64,000 nucleotides of DNA from Atrina japonica (lineage: Eukaryota > Mollusca > Bivalvia > Pterioida > Pinnidae): assembly GCA_030159075.1 (NCBI GenBank), contig BROG01000080.1, positions 1 through 64,000 on the forward strand, written 5' to 3'. Position numbers and translations under genes: made by a program. How positions within the stretch are numbered: the stretch's first letter is position 1; the number at the start of each line of letters is the position of its first letter. Below, one piece after another: positions 13,275 through 27,568 of the stretch. A model generated the notes under the pieces. The model had not been told where the DNA came from. It was given only the letters and a program-made list of their open reading frames with translations, and made no database searches.

Positions 13275-13369
<95 letters not shown>

Positions 13370-13370
13370 T
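13275..13370. repeat. (TA)n tract
   Basis: TA run with three interruptions, following duplication copy 2 just as the first tract follows copy 1. Confidence 0.97.
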
Positions 13371-13504
13371 ATTTACACGCAATCACGTACCCACACACAC
13401 AATCTGAATGCAAATGTAAAGCTACATGTATAATGGTAATTAAAATCGAAATCGAGCGAGACTTTGGTATTAGCATTAATCTTGAACGGAAACAGATTCT
13501 TTTT

Positions 13505-13765
13505 ATCAGATATCAAAGTATAAATCTTCATGTTGTCCAGGATAAAGATAAACATCTGGAAAAAATTGGGCAAACATGGACCTCTGGAAATGAAGAGATG
13601 GGATCAGGTGCCATGGAGGAGTACGCATCCCCTGTTGATCGGTAACACCCGCCGTGAGTACACAGTCAAACTAAAATGGAATAAATGAGGAACGAATCGT
13701 GTACAGACGTATTAACAATTGCTATCGAACAGACAAAAGGCATTTCATTTATGATCTATCGTAAA
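13505..13765 (-). mobile_element. Penelope-like element, 3'-end fragment
   Basis: Holds atcaaagtataaatcttcat, gggatcaggtgccatggagg and agcatcccctgt-type blocks in the minus orientation of the family. Confidence 0.72.
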
Positions 13766-14369
13766 CTATTTAAAACTGCATTTTCTGATCACTGAGGGAT
13801 GAAAACATATTTTCTCCCTTCTGTTGATTCGACCAAATTGTTCCAACTATGTAGAATACATGCACAGAAATAAGTGCATAACACAAATTGTAGACAAATG
13901 TATTGCTGATGTTTTACACATTCATTTAGGCATATCTTTTAAATTATTATCAATATCAGAACATATTTTATCAAACATTCAATTTAGCAAAATTGCGGAC
14001 TTGAATACATCAAAATGAATTATGGATACAATATGTTTTTTTCTTTCGGTTGTTTCCATTAAAGTTCAAATGACGTTTAAAAAACGGCATCGGCAACCCT
14101 TACATGAATGAAGTCTGCATAGGTATTACATGAAAATAATTCAGTTTCCTGCATATTAGCTAATCAAATCGGACTAATAAAAGCTAGGCTTTATTATACG
14201 TGTTTCATATGCATATATTAAGCACTATAATAACTAACGACACGTTCAGTCAAATTTTCCTCGGGACGAAAAAATTAAAGTAATATAAATGACACATACA
14301 TATACACTCGCAAGCAAACACACACCAACACAAACAACCGGATCAAAACATTTCAACATTTTTTTTACA

Positions 14370-14389
14370 CACACACACACCCACCCACC

Positions 14390-14440
<51 letters not shown>
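14370..14440. repeat. (CA)n/(TA)n compound microsatellite
   Basis: CA and CCCA units from 14370 pass directly into TA units. Confidence 0.95.
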
Positions 14441-14444
<4 letters not shown>

Positions 14445-14589
14445 TTATAATCAGAGAATCAGAAAATTACGTTACTGTTTTAATTTAATTTCAATCAACG
14501 AAATTAAAACCATGGCGAAATTTAACATAAATAACACTTAGTAATACTAATAGGTTCGTGTACATACAAATGTTTTGTTTTTTCCACGG

Positions 14590-15425
14590 AGGGGTTCGAT
14601 ATCTCTGCATTATCTGATGGGTTCGTTAGTTACAAATTGTTCTATTTTGATGAACGGGTTAAATTCGTCAAGTTTGGTTAAAAGCACGATTGGCGAAAGT
14701 GGGTCACTGTCTATGATCGTGCTGCAGAAAACTATCTAATATTCCTGAGAGGGGTACATCATAATGTTTGATAAGATCCCCGTGTCGTCCATAAAACTTC
14801 TTAAACGACAAGTTCAAGCGTTCAACAACGTAACATTGTGTAAATAGTTTATTGGCGAGTTGTTTCGCTTTCATAATAAAACATTCATAAGAAGAGCATG
14901 TCTGGCATAACGTATAAGTTGTGAAATGAAAATTAGTACTTAGAAATGGGAAGTTCGTGATATGGGAATTGAAGTCGTCGCGTTTGTCAGAAAGGGAGGT
15001 GTGAAGTTCACTGTCCTTTCCAACCGACAGAAGTACATCTAGGTAAAAAGCAGATGTGTTGCTCTCTGTCGTCTCACTGATCTCTAGCTCAATAGGATAC
15101 ATCTGGTAATTCTGAAATATTTATGAACAGGACATCGTCGATATACCAGTAAGTGAAATTGAACCGAGATGTAAACTGTTTGTTTCTTTTGGAGAGCAGT
15201 AAATGTATAAATTCCGCTTCATATGAATACAAAAATATGTCAGTCAAGAGAGGTGCACAATTGGTACCCATTGGAATGTCAACAATTTGTTGGAAAACTT
15301 TCCCCGTAAAAACCACGAAGATGTTGTCTACTAGAAACCCCAGCATCTTGATAATGTCGTCTTTAGTGTACTTGTTATTTGAAGCAGTGTTCCTTAACAA
15401 AATAAGGTTCTGCATGACCTAACAC
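14590..15425 (-). pseudogene. Penelope-like reverse transcriptase relic
   Basis: Two overlapping minus-strand frames (15415-15089 and 15102-14704) read as one broken reverse transcriptase. Seen in order: VDIPMGTNCAPLL (near 15270), YSYEAEF, then TYWYIDDVL (near 15140) with the two catalytic aspartates of motif C, a frameshift, then DKRDDF and FKKFYGRHGDL thumb-like blocks. Assignment to the Penelope-like class rests on the MGTN and YIDD context and is tentative; another RT lineage is possible. Not expressed as an intact protein: no start, a frameshift, and no end domain found. Confidence 0.68.
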
Positions 15426-15514
15426 TAAATATTTATATCTGCGATTTCCAATTTTTTAATACAAAGGAGTTTTGTATTTTCGATGTTAATCTGTTTTTAG
15501 TTTTTGATAAGGAT

Positions 15515-15745
15515 CGTAAAAGAGGTATACATAGACATAAAATCTTTTATGTTCTTATATATTTTATGAAAATAAGGTCGGATACAGTTTGGTATTCATA
15601 CACAAATTGAAAGGTTGAGTTACTCAGTTGCAAGTGAAAGAGTGCCAAAACAGAGTTTCTCAAGCAAATTTTACGAATATAAGAAATTTTATTGTTGTGT
15701 ATATCTATTTTTTGTTATTGTATATCATTGTAAGTAGTAAAAAGG
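15515..15745. mobile_element. TTAA-type MITE fragment
   Basis: Shares tatattttatgaaaataagg, ttggtattcat and ttgttattgta blocks with 39454-39833; both ends lost. Confidence 0.55.
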
Positions 15746-16180
15746 GGAGGGTCTTTATGTAAGAAACACATCTACCACCCCTTTAAATCACCTAAGTAAA
15801 AATGAAAAGTCAGCGCCCTCTGGTAACGTCATTCCGTTCATATATAATGTATATACTTGCCTGTGGTTTCTGAATTATGTCTGATTTCCTGACTGATATT
15901 AAAAAACGAAGGTCACATTTATATGCAAGTCAGGTAAAATAAAGATTATAACACCTTTATTTCCGTATGGTTTTTTTTTTGCTATCGATTGGATCCGATT
16001 TGCATGAATAAGTCTAGATTTACCTGACAAACTGGAATGATAAACTTCTCAATTGGGGAAGTATAATCTCTGCTTCAACAAATTGTCTACCTAAATCAGA
16101 CAGTGAACCAATGCTGTTTATGTAAGATCATATACAATCTTTAAGCATTTTAACTTGTACTTTTACGTATATTTACGTTG

Positions 16181-16182
<2 letters not shown>

Positions 16183-16250
<68 letters not shown>
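16183..16250. repeat. (TA)n tract, left of MITE
   Basis: TA run stopping exactly at the MITE at 16254. Confidence 0.97.
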
Positions 16251-16253
<3 letters not shown>

Positions 16254-16429
16254 CAGTAAAACCTGCATATAGGGGCCACCCAAGGGACCAGAAAATATTG
16301 GCCTTTATGTGCAGGTGACCCTTATATACAGGTTCAATTTAGTTGAAGTATGCAGTCAAAGGACTTGAAAAAACTGGCCTTTATAAACAGGTAATCCTTA
16401 TATAGAGGTGGCCCCTATAGCAGGTTTTA

Positions 16430-16432
<3 letters not shown>
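16254..16432. mobile_element. 179-bp MITE with near-perfect terminal inverted repeats and TA target duplication
   Basis: Left end CAGTAAAACCTGCATATAGG and the following GGCCACC pair with the right end GGTGGCCCCTATAGCAGG and TTTTACTG over about 27 bp with one indel. TA on both sides. It sits inside a long TA tract. The ends and TA duplication fit a non-autonomous Tc1/mariner/pogo-type element; no coding capacity. Confidence 0.9.

Positions 16433-16501
<69 letters not shown>
16433..16501. repeat. (TA)n tract, right of MITE
   Basis: Continuation of the TA run on the other side of the MITE. Confidence 0.97.
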
Positions 16502-16505
<4 letters not shown>

Positions 16506-16764
16506 TTAATTAAATGCAGTCACTGCGCATACAGGACTGTGGAATCAAACCAACCGCACTAAAGAAACTATAATTATGTGGTATTCTTGTTTTTTAGTTC
16601 GAAATTAACAGCTTAGGTGAATCCTAACAGCCAAACACACACACCCACGCGCCAATGCAAGCAAACACACACACGCGCGCACACACACATCTGCTTATAA
16701 CTCAGTAATGAATTTGAGGTGTCACTTTCTAGACAGGAAGTATAAAATTGTTGATTTTGTTTGT

Positions 16765-16983
16765 TTTATTAGTATTTTTCGCCAAACTCAACAAGGTTCA
16801 GTCAACCGATTGTGAGCAGTATCTAATGATACCCTGATACAAATTATACTGGAAAGGGATCGCCTGTCGTCAGCAGATAAAATGGCAAACTCTCTCACAA
16901 CGTCAATCCAGGTTTCAGTGTGACTTGAACCAGTGCTGCATTAAAGCGCAATGCTTTTACCATTCGGCCACGGACGCACCATG
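16765..16983 (-). mobile_element. tRNA-derived SINE, family 2
   Basis: Reverse complement starts ggtgcgtccgtggccgaatg (A-box-like), with ctggttcaagtca as B-box-like, and ends in the gttgagtttggcg tail. Confidence 0.65.
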
Positions 16984-18424
16984 GAATATAGGAAGATAAC
17001 AATGAGACGTTAGATAGACTGATGCACCTATTGTTATATCATATTTAAACTAGGGTGACCCAATGGGCCTCTTGTTGGAATGTCTATTTGCTGTTCAGGG
17101 CTTTTTGTTTCCACATCGTTTTGACATTGCTTCTTGAATTAGCAGTTGTACATAACCACTCTATATTTCTTTGTTACGTTCATAGATAAAGGTTTGGTGA
17201 AACATCTGTTAGATTTCGCTGTGAATATCTGTTTCTATTGGATTGTGTGAAGTTTAGTTATCCAATATGAATATGGTAGCTTCAAATGTGTATCTGTAGA
17301 AGGAATATCAAAAGAGTTTAATGCTGATAATTGATTTTGAAGCGTCATGTCATTGGACAATGTTTTTCTCGCACCTAAGATAGACGGATCTCGTTTTTTT
17401 TATCAGTACTGTAAAATTCTATCCAGAACCTCTGATCCAGAAACTTTGTATCACTACATACGTCGTCTGCATTGTTTGTAATCATGGGGAATCAAGGATA
17501 TTTTCGGATATTGTCGTACAAATATATGAATATCAAGTTGTGTCAATACCTAAAATAATTTTAATTCTCGGAAAACATGCATTATTTTAATTTATATGAC
17601 TAATGACGAAATTACAAAGGGCTGCATATATAATTTGATTTTATAATTGGATACAGATGGCGGAATGTGTTTGTGTACGTGCACCCAAGTGTGTGTGTGT
17701 GTGTGTGTGTATAGGTGTAGGGGTGTGTGTAGGTGTGTTTGTCTGTGTGTGTGTAAAGCTACTGCTTTTTTGGTTACCAAAATTAAAATTATAATACATG
17801 TAGTTTTGCATTTTCCGAACTAGGTTTTCCATCCAGAGGAACATTTTTTGTTCAAAAGATTACTTCCTTTATCAGATTTTCGAGAAGAAACTTAAATTGA
17901 ATAGTGAATTGTCAGATAGATATTGTTATATAGACATATATTCAGCCTTAACTCCGCCCCTTTGAAGATATTCTAAAGCCGTCACTGTTGTATGTGTATG
18001 CGCGCATCTCTCTCTCTTTATTATTTCATATTTTACGTGCCACCCAGCACTACAGTTTTAAGTCTTTAAGTTATAAATATTAAACTTATAGAGTACGGCA
18101 CTCATAAATTGAGTTTCTGAAGATTTCCTCACATGAGCAAATGTTTCCATTATTATTTGCAGTTGCATGCCATCTATATTTAAACATGTTCAGTTGCGAC
18201 ATAAATTCTGTGTGTTTTTACATTTAAATAATGAAGAGTTTGTTGATTTTGAGTGTGGATGAAATTTGATGACTTCAGGCGCTGGTCATTTGTAAATACT
18301 GAAAAAGGTAGTGTAGACAGTTATTTACAGAAACAATGTACAAATATAATAATGTTCTAACTAACTGATTTTACGCAAAGTACACTGAATTTCATATAAA
18401 ACTGATGCTGTGATCTGTAAATCA

Positions 18425-18562
18425 TTTTGTGCTTACTCCTCCAAGTCACTTGATCCTACCTCTGGATTTGCACAGGTCTATGTTTCTCCAATATTTACCA
18501 GGTTTCCGCGTTGCCCACTGAACACCCTAATGATTAATACTCTGGTATATCTGATTTCAACT
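18425..18562 (+). mobile_element. Penelope-like element, 3'-end fragment
   Basis: Diverged cttactcctccaagtcactt, cacaggtctatgtttctcca and ctctggtatatctgattt blocks, in family order. Confidence 0.6.
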
Positions 18563-18810
18563 CCAAGGAGCTCATGTTACCCCACTGGGAGAATATATGG
18601 AGTGCTTCTCTGGAGTTGGTACATGTGTCTTACAATATTCACTATAATTATCATGAAATTATGTGCAAACTACTACACCATATCGGGGTAGTACATAGAG
18701 CTGTAATTATATTTACTATAACTATCATAAAACTAAAAACACATGGAATCTACTATACAATATCTAGGTATGTGATTTCCATATACTATTTTTTTGTCGT
18801 ATCCCATGGG

Positions 18811-18981
18811 TTATATGGAATCTTCCTGTTTAATTGTAGCGTCATTAATTAGGGACTTGGTCTCTGGATCCTCAAGGTACCAATTTTGTCGTTCACCAGA
18901 CGCAAAAATTCCATAAAAGATAGCTCCGGCAATATGAACTGAACCGGAAATGGTGAAGATATTTTGCCAAGCTTTGATATC
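18811..18981 (-). CDS. Gene B exon 10 (last exon, stop codon)
   Basis: 171 nt, acceptor TAACAG, TAA at 18813-18811. Residues 415-470: TM12 and the cytosolic tail with SGERQNWY. A Penelope-like fragment lies 250-390 bp past the stop, possibly in the 3' UTR. Confidence 0.9.
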   Translation of the reverse strand, partial: DIKAWQNIFTISGSVHIAGAIFYGIFASGERQNWYLEDPETKSLINDATIKQEDSI

Positions 18982-21900
18982 CTGTTAGATAACAAAATAT
19001 TAACATAAATGTAAGTGAAAACTTTTAAAGACATTTTACATGTATTATAGGTAGTTAAAAGCATTTACAATTTGTAAAACTTCTGTTAATCCTTTCAACC
19101 CTAGAAGCCATAATAGACTGGTCCAAGACAATAAAAAAGAAGCCACTCATCAAAGACCCGGAAGTGAGAGGTTTAAACATAGTACTGAAGTTAGAGGTTT
19201 GAAAAGAAAATTGCTCATTTATTGCCATCATTAAGATTTCATTAGTTGAGCTTAATTCCTAACGGTAGTATAAGACAAGACAAAGAAAGACGCCGTCTAA
19301 GCCTAACGATAATCACTGTAAGAAGATCTTAGTATAAATATGAATTCCTTTACATCGTCACCGCCTGCGGTGGTGTAGTTGTAGAGAATTTGATTTGCAT
19401 GTGGAAGGTGTACGTATCGATTCTTGGTACCGACTCGTACCTACAAACTAGAACATAGTAATTGTTTCCTCGGCTATCGCCTGGCATGCGGGTCTTCCGT
19501 GTTCAGGCAGGCGTGACACGTAAACGTTGAAGTCATTAAATAGTACAGGTCAAAATTTGAGGAACTTCATCTATAACATCAGAGACTTAAGTGAAAAATT
19601 CTTGACTGTATGTAAAACGACAATGGAGCATACATTTACATTAAATCTGTTCTTACACTGTTAAAAATTGTGTTTGATTGTTCTTTTAGATCCCGCCAAG
19701 ATTTTTTCATTTATATTGCAGTGTCATCAGCTTTAGGTGAAGTGCTATAAATGCAGGTCTGTCCTATGGACCAAGCCAATGCAGTATGGATTCTTTTACG
19801 TGCCACATGACCTCGGTTTTAAGTCTTATCTGAAAGACCAGTGACTGTTACTTCGTATGCCCAGCACATGACGAAAGTAAAGGCACTGTCAGTTTTAAAG
19901 TATTTAATACGACCCGGCACCGGGAATCCAGCTCGGGACCTTCCACTTGCAAGTCGAACGCACTACCACTGTTTTCTCATTGTGTGGCTAATATACATAG
20001 CCACACAATATAATATTCGATAAAAAGTTTTGTCTTATTGTTTAAACGAGAACACATGTTTCTATCAGTTTCAAATTTTGATACACGTGTTTATGATATT
20101 TGTAATTCATAAACTGAACAAGATGTGTCTTTCACATAAGGCAACACAGGATGATACTAAATGAAGAATCCCAGAGTCTATGGGGTTTAGTTGGTGTTAT
20201 TAGGTTGAATTTACTTAGAATCAATGTTTTCAATACAGACAACCTACATATATGCACTTTTATAGAAAAAACTTGATTAAGAATAGAAATAATATTATAA
20301 GCTACGCTTATTACAGCCGACAATTTTCCCTTTTGCGTTTTCTTTGCTTTGATCAATTCTTGTTCCGAATTATTCTTTAACTACTTAATGAATAATTCTC
20401 TTTAATTGTAATTTTATACGGACATATGATTCGATTATTTTACAATTTCAACCCGCTAAATTTGTAATATTTGAATTGCCTATGTTCTTAAGATAACGAT
20501 TCTGCTAATTTATACAGACATAAATAAATACATGAATAATGAAAATAAAGCTAGGGTTCTTTAGTGTTCTTCATTTAGGGTCTCTGAGCATCGTGTGTTA
20601 TAATAGAATGTAGGTATATCAATTAATTTTACCTCCGGCACTAAAGATCCAGAAATCGCGGTAGAAATAGTGCCTCCAAACACGCCATGTCTGGCAAACG
20701 CAAGCACAATACCGGCATACTGTGGGGAAAGATCAAGCGGATTGGCTTCAAAACCAGATACAGCAAGTCCACTGACAGCAACGCCGACGCACAGGACAAT
20801 TAAAGCTACATCTCGTCTATCTATAAATCGGAGACTAAAGATACACAATGCCTCGACTCCAAACCCTGCAAAATATATCTAAAACGGTACAGATGAAACA
20901 GACGGGCGCATGTAGTCCTACAAACGTGAAATCAAATAATAAGAGAGGCCACGTGTATATATAAATGATAATACATAGGTAAACCTAAAGCGAAAGCATT
21001 CATAAACTGTTTTACATGTTCAGTTAATCTCTTTGGCGGGGGCAACACATCAGAATCACCAAAGGGATTAATGTTCAGTGTTTTTATCAGGTAAATGTCC
21101 CGGTCATTCACTCATTGTTCTAAATAAAATATTGAATTATAACCTCAGTGTTCACATTTATCGTCTGCTCACTATACTTGTTGTATATCAACCTGATAAA
21201 TATGCCTTCTCATAAATCGTCAGAAATTTTGGTTGATTATAAAAAGCGTAACTATCATAGAAACTTACCAAATGAAGGGAAATAAGGCTAAAATATGGAG
21301 AATATTGGGAATACATCGAACAACAAATTAAAAAAAATATTATATAAAGTGTTATAAAGAAATTCAGACAAATGAAACTGTAGAGAATAGAAATTGATTT
21401 GAACGTAAACAAACGTTTTCAAATGACATAAACATAATGATATACTGGAAAATCAATTGTGGCACGTTATAGCATGTCACTTTCACAAAGAATTATTTTT
21501 ACAAGATGACAATGAATGCTCAGTGCCTATATGCACGGAAATCAACGCATTGTGACCAACACAATTTCCAGATATGAATATCGATGAGAATATATGGTTG
21601 CGACTGAAAAGAAATTTGTAGTTCGTAAAAAAACCCACTACCAACATCATGAACAGCTGATTGCGGAAATGACACTTGTGTAGTGATGCGCATGCAATGT
21701 TATTTGTCAAATCATATGCATCTATTCCAGCACGGATGCAAGAAGTGATGAGGAAAAAGGGTCACTTCTTAAAATATCATGGTTAAATAAGCAATGGCTA
21801 CTTCAAAAATTCAAAATTTTATGGAGTTGTTAACGTAACAAATATAGTCACTGTGACGTCAGTGACGAATACTTATGCCCCATGATTGTGTGTATACTGT

Positions 21901-24393
21901 TTTCATACATACATACCTATACAGTGAGCTATCTTTCTTCCGACAGTCACACTGACCAGATGTGATTTAATTAATTTGTCAAATAGGACTCCACCTAATA
22001 CTGACGTAATTGCCAACAATAGTTCCGGAAGTGCAGATTCTATACCTATCTGTAAAACATTAGTTATTAATAAGTAAATATCAGTGATCAGCGTGCCTTT
22101 TTGAGGCAGTGTATTGATAAAGCGAAAAGATCACAAATGAAAGACCCGAAATATATTTAGACATGAGTGTATACATGACATTTTGAAATAGATGGTAACT
22201 GTACTGTTGGTCTGCCTAATGCTGTACATTGAGGTGTATAATCGTGTTTGATATCTAAAACCGATATATCCAAGACAAGTGCCCGATGACATCAAATTTA
22301 TCAATACTCAAGCTCACCTTTGTTTTTATAATTTTAACTTAAAACATGTAGTAGTGTTGCTTGTAATACTTCTGGGTCTAGGCTTGCATATTACTATTTG
22401 TCATCATTCACATAAAAATCTGCATCACACTTAATGTTGTTCTTGTAAAAATGAATAAATTAAAATATCTTGCGTACGGTACTCAAAAGTTTAGTGTTCT
22501 CAAACACCTTTTAAATATTTCTGTAGTTTTCGTCATGTAAGCAAATGTTGTCATCATTATTTACAACTGTTTGCAATCAATACACAAACAAAGATTTGCA
22601 GCATATATTATATTGTTTAACCTTTGAAGTTAGTGACTTCGGGCCCAGGTGTGACTCATTTCATATTCATAATTTAATTTAAAAAGTCCATGTCAGAAGT
22701 TGTTTCTAGGATACTTCGAAGACATCTGGAAGTAAGATGGATAGATACTAAGCGACAAAACGTATATCACGTACCTTGTTAATATCTGGAGTAGCGTAAT
22801 CTAGTCTACTGTACATAGATCTGCTATAACCAGCCTCTGATGTATATGGATGTCCCGGGTCTTAAGTACATGTTTTATTCTTGGGAGCTCGGGTAGAGTG
22901 TCGGATAACTCGTGATTTATGAGAGATCTACTTCATCATTTGGGAAATAGGTGTTATATTTTTATTAAACAAGTTGATCAGTACAAATTATTTTACCTCG
23001 GCTATATTCGTGGTAAATGCGACTTTGAAGTACTGCGGTATACCGAGCATCAATAACGAAAATATCCAATTTCTACAAAAGCAGCCAACAAAGACAGCCC
23101 ATACTGGTAGCGAAGAAATGATCTTACGCCATGGTACTTTGTCTGCCTGTAATGAATATAAATAAACCAACCATATGATGTGTGTATATAATATGATATA
23201 TGATAAAATTACGATCATATTACACAATTATATCTATATAAAAATCTTAGATACCGTAGTATAAATCTTCAGAATGTCCAGGATACAATTATATACAAAT
23301 CTGGTGAATACTGGACAAACACGGACCTCTGGAAATCCAGAGATTGGACCAGGTGCCATGGAGGATATCTTTCGAATATACGAAACTGAATTGAATAGAT
23401 TATGTAGTTGGTTTGTTCACGCGAGTCTATTCTGTCATGTATCAACATATCATTCAGCGGAAGAGTCTATTCAACAATACCGATATTTATATTAGTACTG
23501 TCCATTGCCAATGGTAACGACCCAGTGGTGATTAAAAGTATTAATGTTTTCCAGTTAATCTGACATGCCAAGAATATGTCTAAATGGAGGTCGATTGCAG
23601 TGGATTTCCAAGATTGAAAAGACACAAGACAAGTCAAGTAAGAGCACGAACAACTATATCGGTTAAGCTTTTATCAATAATTATATTTAACCATGGTCAC
23701 CTACAATATTATAAGAACCTTGCTGGACCCCATATCCTTCTCTATCGAACAGCAGTTTTTCCTTTTTGCTCAACCCTAAATGCTGTGAAGGAGTGTTGTA
23801 TACAGCATTTAACCAAACACATGACCAAATTACTCCACATGTACCTAAGACAAAATGTGAAACATGACATAAATATAAAGGAGGGTAGTAAAATGTTTCT
23901 GTTTGTTTTAATATTGTTATATATATATATATATATGTATCATAGTTCAGTGATGGGATGCGGGATAGTTTAAATGGTGGAGCAAATGTTTATTTTGAAT
24001 GGTGGATGTCATAACCCGATTACAATGTATCCGGAAGGAGAGCACTAGCCTCTCGCACAGAAACTAGCAAATCAGCTTAGATTTCAGTGTGATTTGAACC
24101 ACTGAATTTGTGTATAATTCGTTTATCTTTATTTTTTATTTACAAGCCGTCTGTTGTTACCAAAAGCTTGATCAATACTGTATTGTTTGAATCATACTAA
24201 TTTTCTTTTTGTCATATCCATGGATAAAAATACTTAACAGAATGTTTCAAAATCAAAACGTAACAAACTTACCATAAATGTATAAACTTGCATCCCAAGA
24301 AAAAGTGCACGCAATAATTCCTGTAACAGCCAATGCGACAGCTGGACTTATATATGCACCTTCAATAAGATCAAACACAGGAATAAAATATAT

Positions 24394-24427
<34 letters not shown>

Positions 24428-27400
24428 ACAGGAATGGTTCACCCTTTTTACATGTTTTGTTAAAATAAAGATTGTGTTACCCTGTCGGTATACATTGTGA
24501 AAAATACGATTTTCCTGATGAGAAATAATATTACACACCCGTTTTATTACGGAGATATTATAGGAAGTGGCCATTTTTGTTTTTACTCAAACAGAGTAAT
24601 CAGTGTCCTCTAATGTTTGTGACGCGAGTAACCACTTTTCTTTCGTATATATACCGTATATACCGTATGTACAGGCATGTAAATTCTAAATGACATTTAT
24701 TCTATAAACTGTTTTAACAAATTAGGATTGCAAGCTAGTCAACTAAAACTGAAAATCTAAACACCTTGTTTTCGTTTGTAATTTGTCGCTATAGGATGGA
24801 TCCGTCTGAGATGAAAAAGTTTAAATGTACTGTGCATACCAGAATGATAAACTTTTCTCCCACTTTAGACTTGGGGCTTAACTAACAACTTGTTAAATGG
24901 TCTGTCTGCCCACACCCTCGGGTGTTGAGCCTGATATGTAATGGTTTGAATTTTGGGAGATATATTGCACTATTTTTCAACATTCAGGAATCTGTATGGA
25001 AATGGGTATCAGAAATGACATTTGTGTAAATTTTGGGAATAGACGGAAGTCTGATGGAGCGAGATAAGGTTAGTAAGGAAGGTGTTGAAATTCACGATCA
25101 TTAATGTCAGCCATAACTTTGAAAGTCTTGTGAGCAGGAACACAGTCCTGGTGAAACCAGATACCTTTAATGAGCTTCCCACGGCGCTTGATCTTAATGG
25201 TTTCTTTTATCTGCCTTGGAAGTGATGCATGGTATGTTCCATTGATTGTTTGTCCCTTTTGGGGATAATCTAACATATGAATACCATCAGCATCCCAGAA
25301 AACCGAGACTTTAACCTTTTCAGCTGATGAAACACGCTTTGCCTTCCATGGAGGCGTTGAACCAAGATGCTTTCATTGTTTAGATTGTTGTTTGGCTTCT
25401 TGGGTGAAATAATGGTCATCCATAATTACAAACCTCCGCAGAACCATGGCAGGATCTGCCTTTAAAAGGTGTAGATTAATATGCCACAAGTTCCGACTTG
25501 TACAGTTCTGATCAACTGTCGTGCTGAGAAGTTTTTCATCTCAGGGTATTCTGTAAGAATGGTATGAATTATTTCCTGAGAAACTGACATTTCTAGCCAT
25601 ATATCTCTGTCTGTCGCCCATAACAATATCCTAGACTTTTGTGACCATTTCGTGAGTTGTCACATTGACAGGTCGTCCAAGACAGAATCATTATGAAGGC
25701 TCTGCCTACCACACTCAAATTCTGTCGCCTATTTTTTTACGGTAGCTTGCAAAATCTTAGGCACCAAAGCATAAAACTTCAGGTTGTCTAAGATACATAT
25801 ACAAATCCTGTGATACCGGACAAATACGCTCCCCCAAAAACGTAGTGATTGAGCAGGCGCCACGTAGAAGCAAGCATCCCCCGCCTACCGGTCATAACCT
25901 CGAGACATTTTGCTGAATTCACTTGTCCTGTTTACTTCAGTGTGTTACATCTTCGACAAAAAGACCAAATAACACCGTAGGTTGGTTACACAGCCTTAAA
26001 TAATCGGAGAACAATAGGGCTGAAAATGGGCAACCCTGCTTAATTTCTTTCAATGCAAGACTCAAAAACGTATCAATCAACCTCGTAGACAAGTTACAAG
26101 CTATGACTTACATGTAATGATAATACACCGCATGGAAAGTAGTGTCAGTTTTAGAACAAATCCACTTATAAAAATAAAGACTAAATTAAAGATTAAATTA
26201 AATTGAAGCTTTGTGTTAATTGCCGAATATTTTCAACGATAATTGGTTAATTCCATTAACGTATACATACATTGCATTGAAAAGTTTGGAAAATACAAAA
26301 TTGTAGTATGCATTAATAATATAACTAGAAGAACGAGAAAAATCTATTCTACACAATTGTCATTTTGAAATATCTTGCTAGTAATTTAAAATATCGAATC
26401 TATGCAGTGTTGCTCGCCAAAGTCACAAAAATGATTTAAACACATTTTTCCCGAGAAAAGCCTATTTTAACCATGAAAAACTAGGATTAGCTGCATCAAA
26501 ATTCCATTCATTAGTACTTATGTGATATTGGCGCATAAAAACCTAAATTATCACACTGAATCCTAGTTTTTGGACAGTATATTCAATTTGCAAAGCCAAA
26601 AAGGATATTAAAGAGTTAAACCCAGTTTTTTGCCAATTAAGCCTAGATTTTTCGTAAGTCATATTCACTAAGGACAAACTACATATAACTGAAAAAAAAT
26701 ATTTTGATTGTGATTCACCGTGCTTTGTAAGTTAAATATATAGAATCGAGAAAAAAAAAAGGTTTAGCTGCATCAAAATTCCATTTATTACTAATTATGT
26801 GATATTGGCGCATAAAAAACCTTAATTATCTCACTGAATCCTAGTTTTTGGACCGTAAATTCAATTTGCGAAGCCAATATGACAATAATGAGTTAAACCC
26901 AGTTTTTTGCCAATTAAGCCTAGATTTTTCGTAAGTCACATTCACTGAGGAAAAACTAGATATAACGGAAAATATAATTTTGATTTTAATTCACCGTGCT
27001 TTGTAAGTTAAATATATAGAATGTCAGACACCAAAGTATAGTTCTACGGAATGTCCGGGATACATGTACAAATACCTAGTATTTCTCCAATAAAACCTGG
27101 TAAAATATTAATTTAGAAATGTCATCTTCAATATAAATATAACCCCGGAAAATCAAAAAGCGAAAACATGAAACAAATATAGCAATGCCTCCAGGTTGAA
27201 AGCGAGGTAACCTACACGCTTTACAAACCATTTCAAACCTTTACTTTCGCCTTTGCTGTTAGTTTTAGTTTTGTTATATATAAAGCTCAAATACTACCGA
27301 GTTCTCATGTTCGGAATCCTAGACCCTGCTATCGAAACGTTAATATTTGTGAATGCGTAGATAGCCAAATGGTTAGGGCATCGAGCATGGGAGCTTGGCG

Positions 27401-27478
27401 GTTGGTTTTGTAGGTCGAGTGTTCGAACCCCACGTTGAGGTTAAAGGCACCTTTTGTAATTGCGCGCGCGCAAACACG

Positions 27479-27568
<90 letters not shown>

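Larger units (their letters stand above)
11181..18810. other. Intergenic region between genes A and B
   Basis: 7.6 kb with no supportable gene: a local duplication, two TA tracts, Penelope-like fragments, an RT relic, a MITE and a SINE. 17000-18400 shows only a (GT)n near 17690-17755 and AT-rich single-copy sequence. Confidence 0.7.

Noticed and set aside
20670..20882. Plus-strand frame overlapping gene B exon 9 (likewise 22974-23165, 24278-24463)
   Set aside because: Antisense shadows of exons; splice sites and homology are on the minus strand.
23584..23973. 129-codon plus-strand frame
   Set aside because: Lies antisense to gene B exon 6 and runs into a TA repeat; no independent signal.
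23147..24272. Gene B lacking exon 6, hence a pseudogene
   Set aside because: First impression only; the diverged exon was found at 23705-23844 with proper splice sites and frame.
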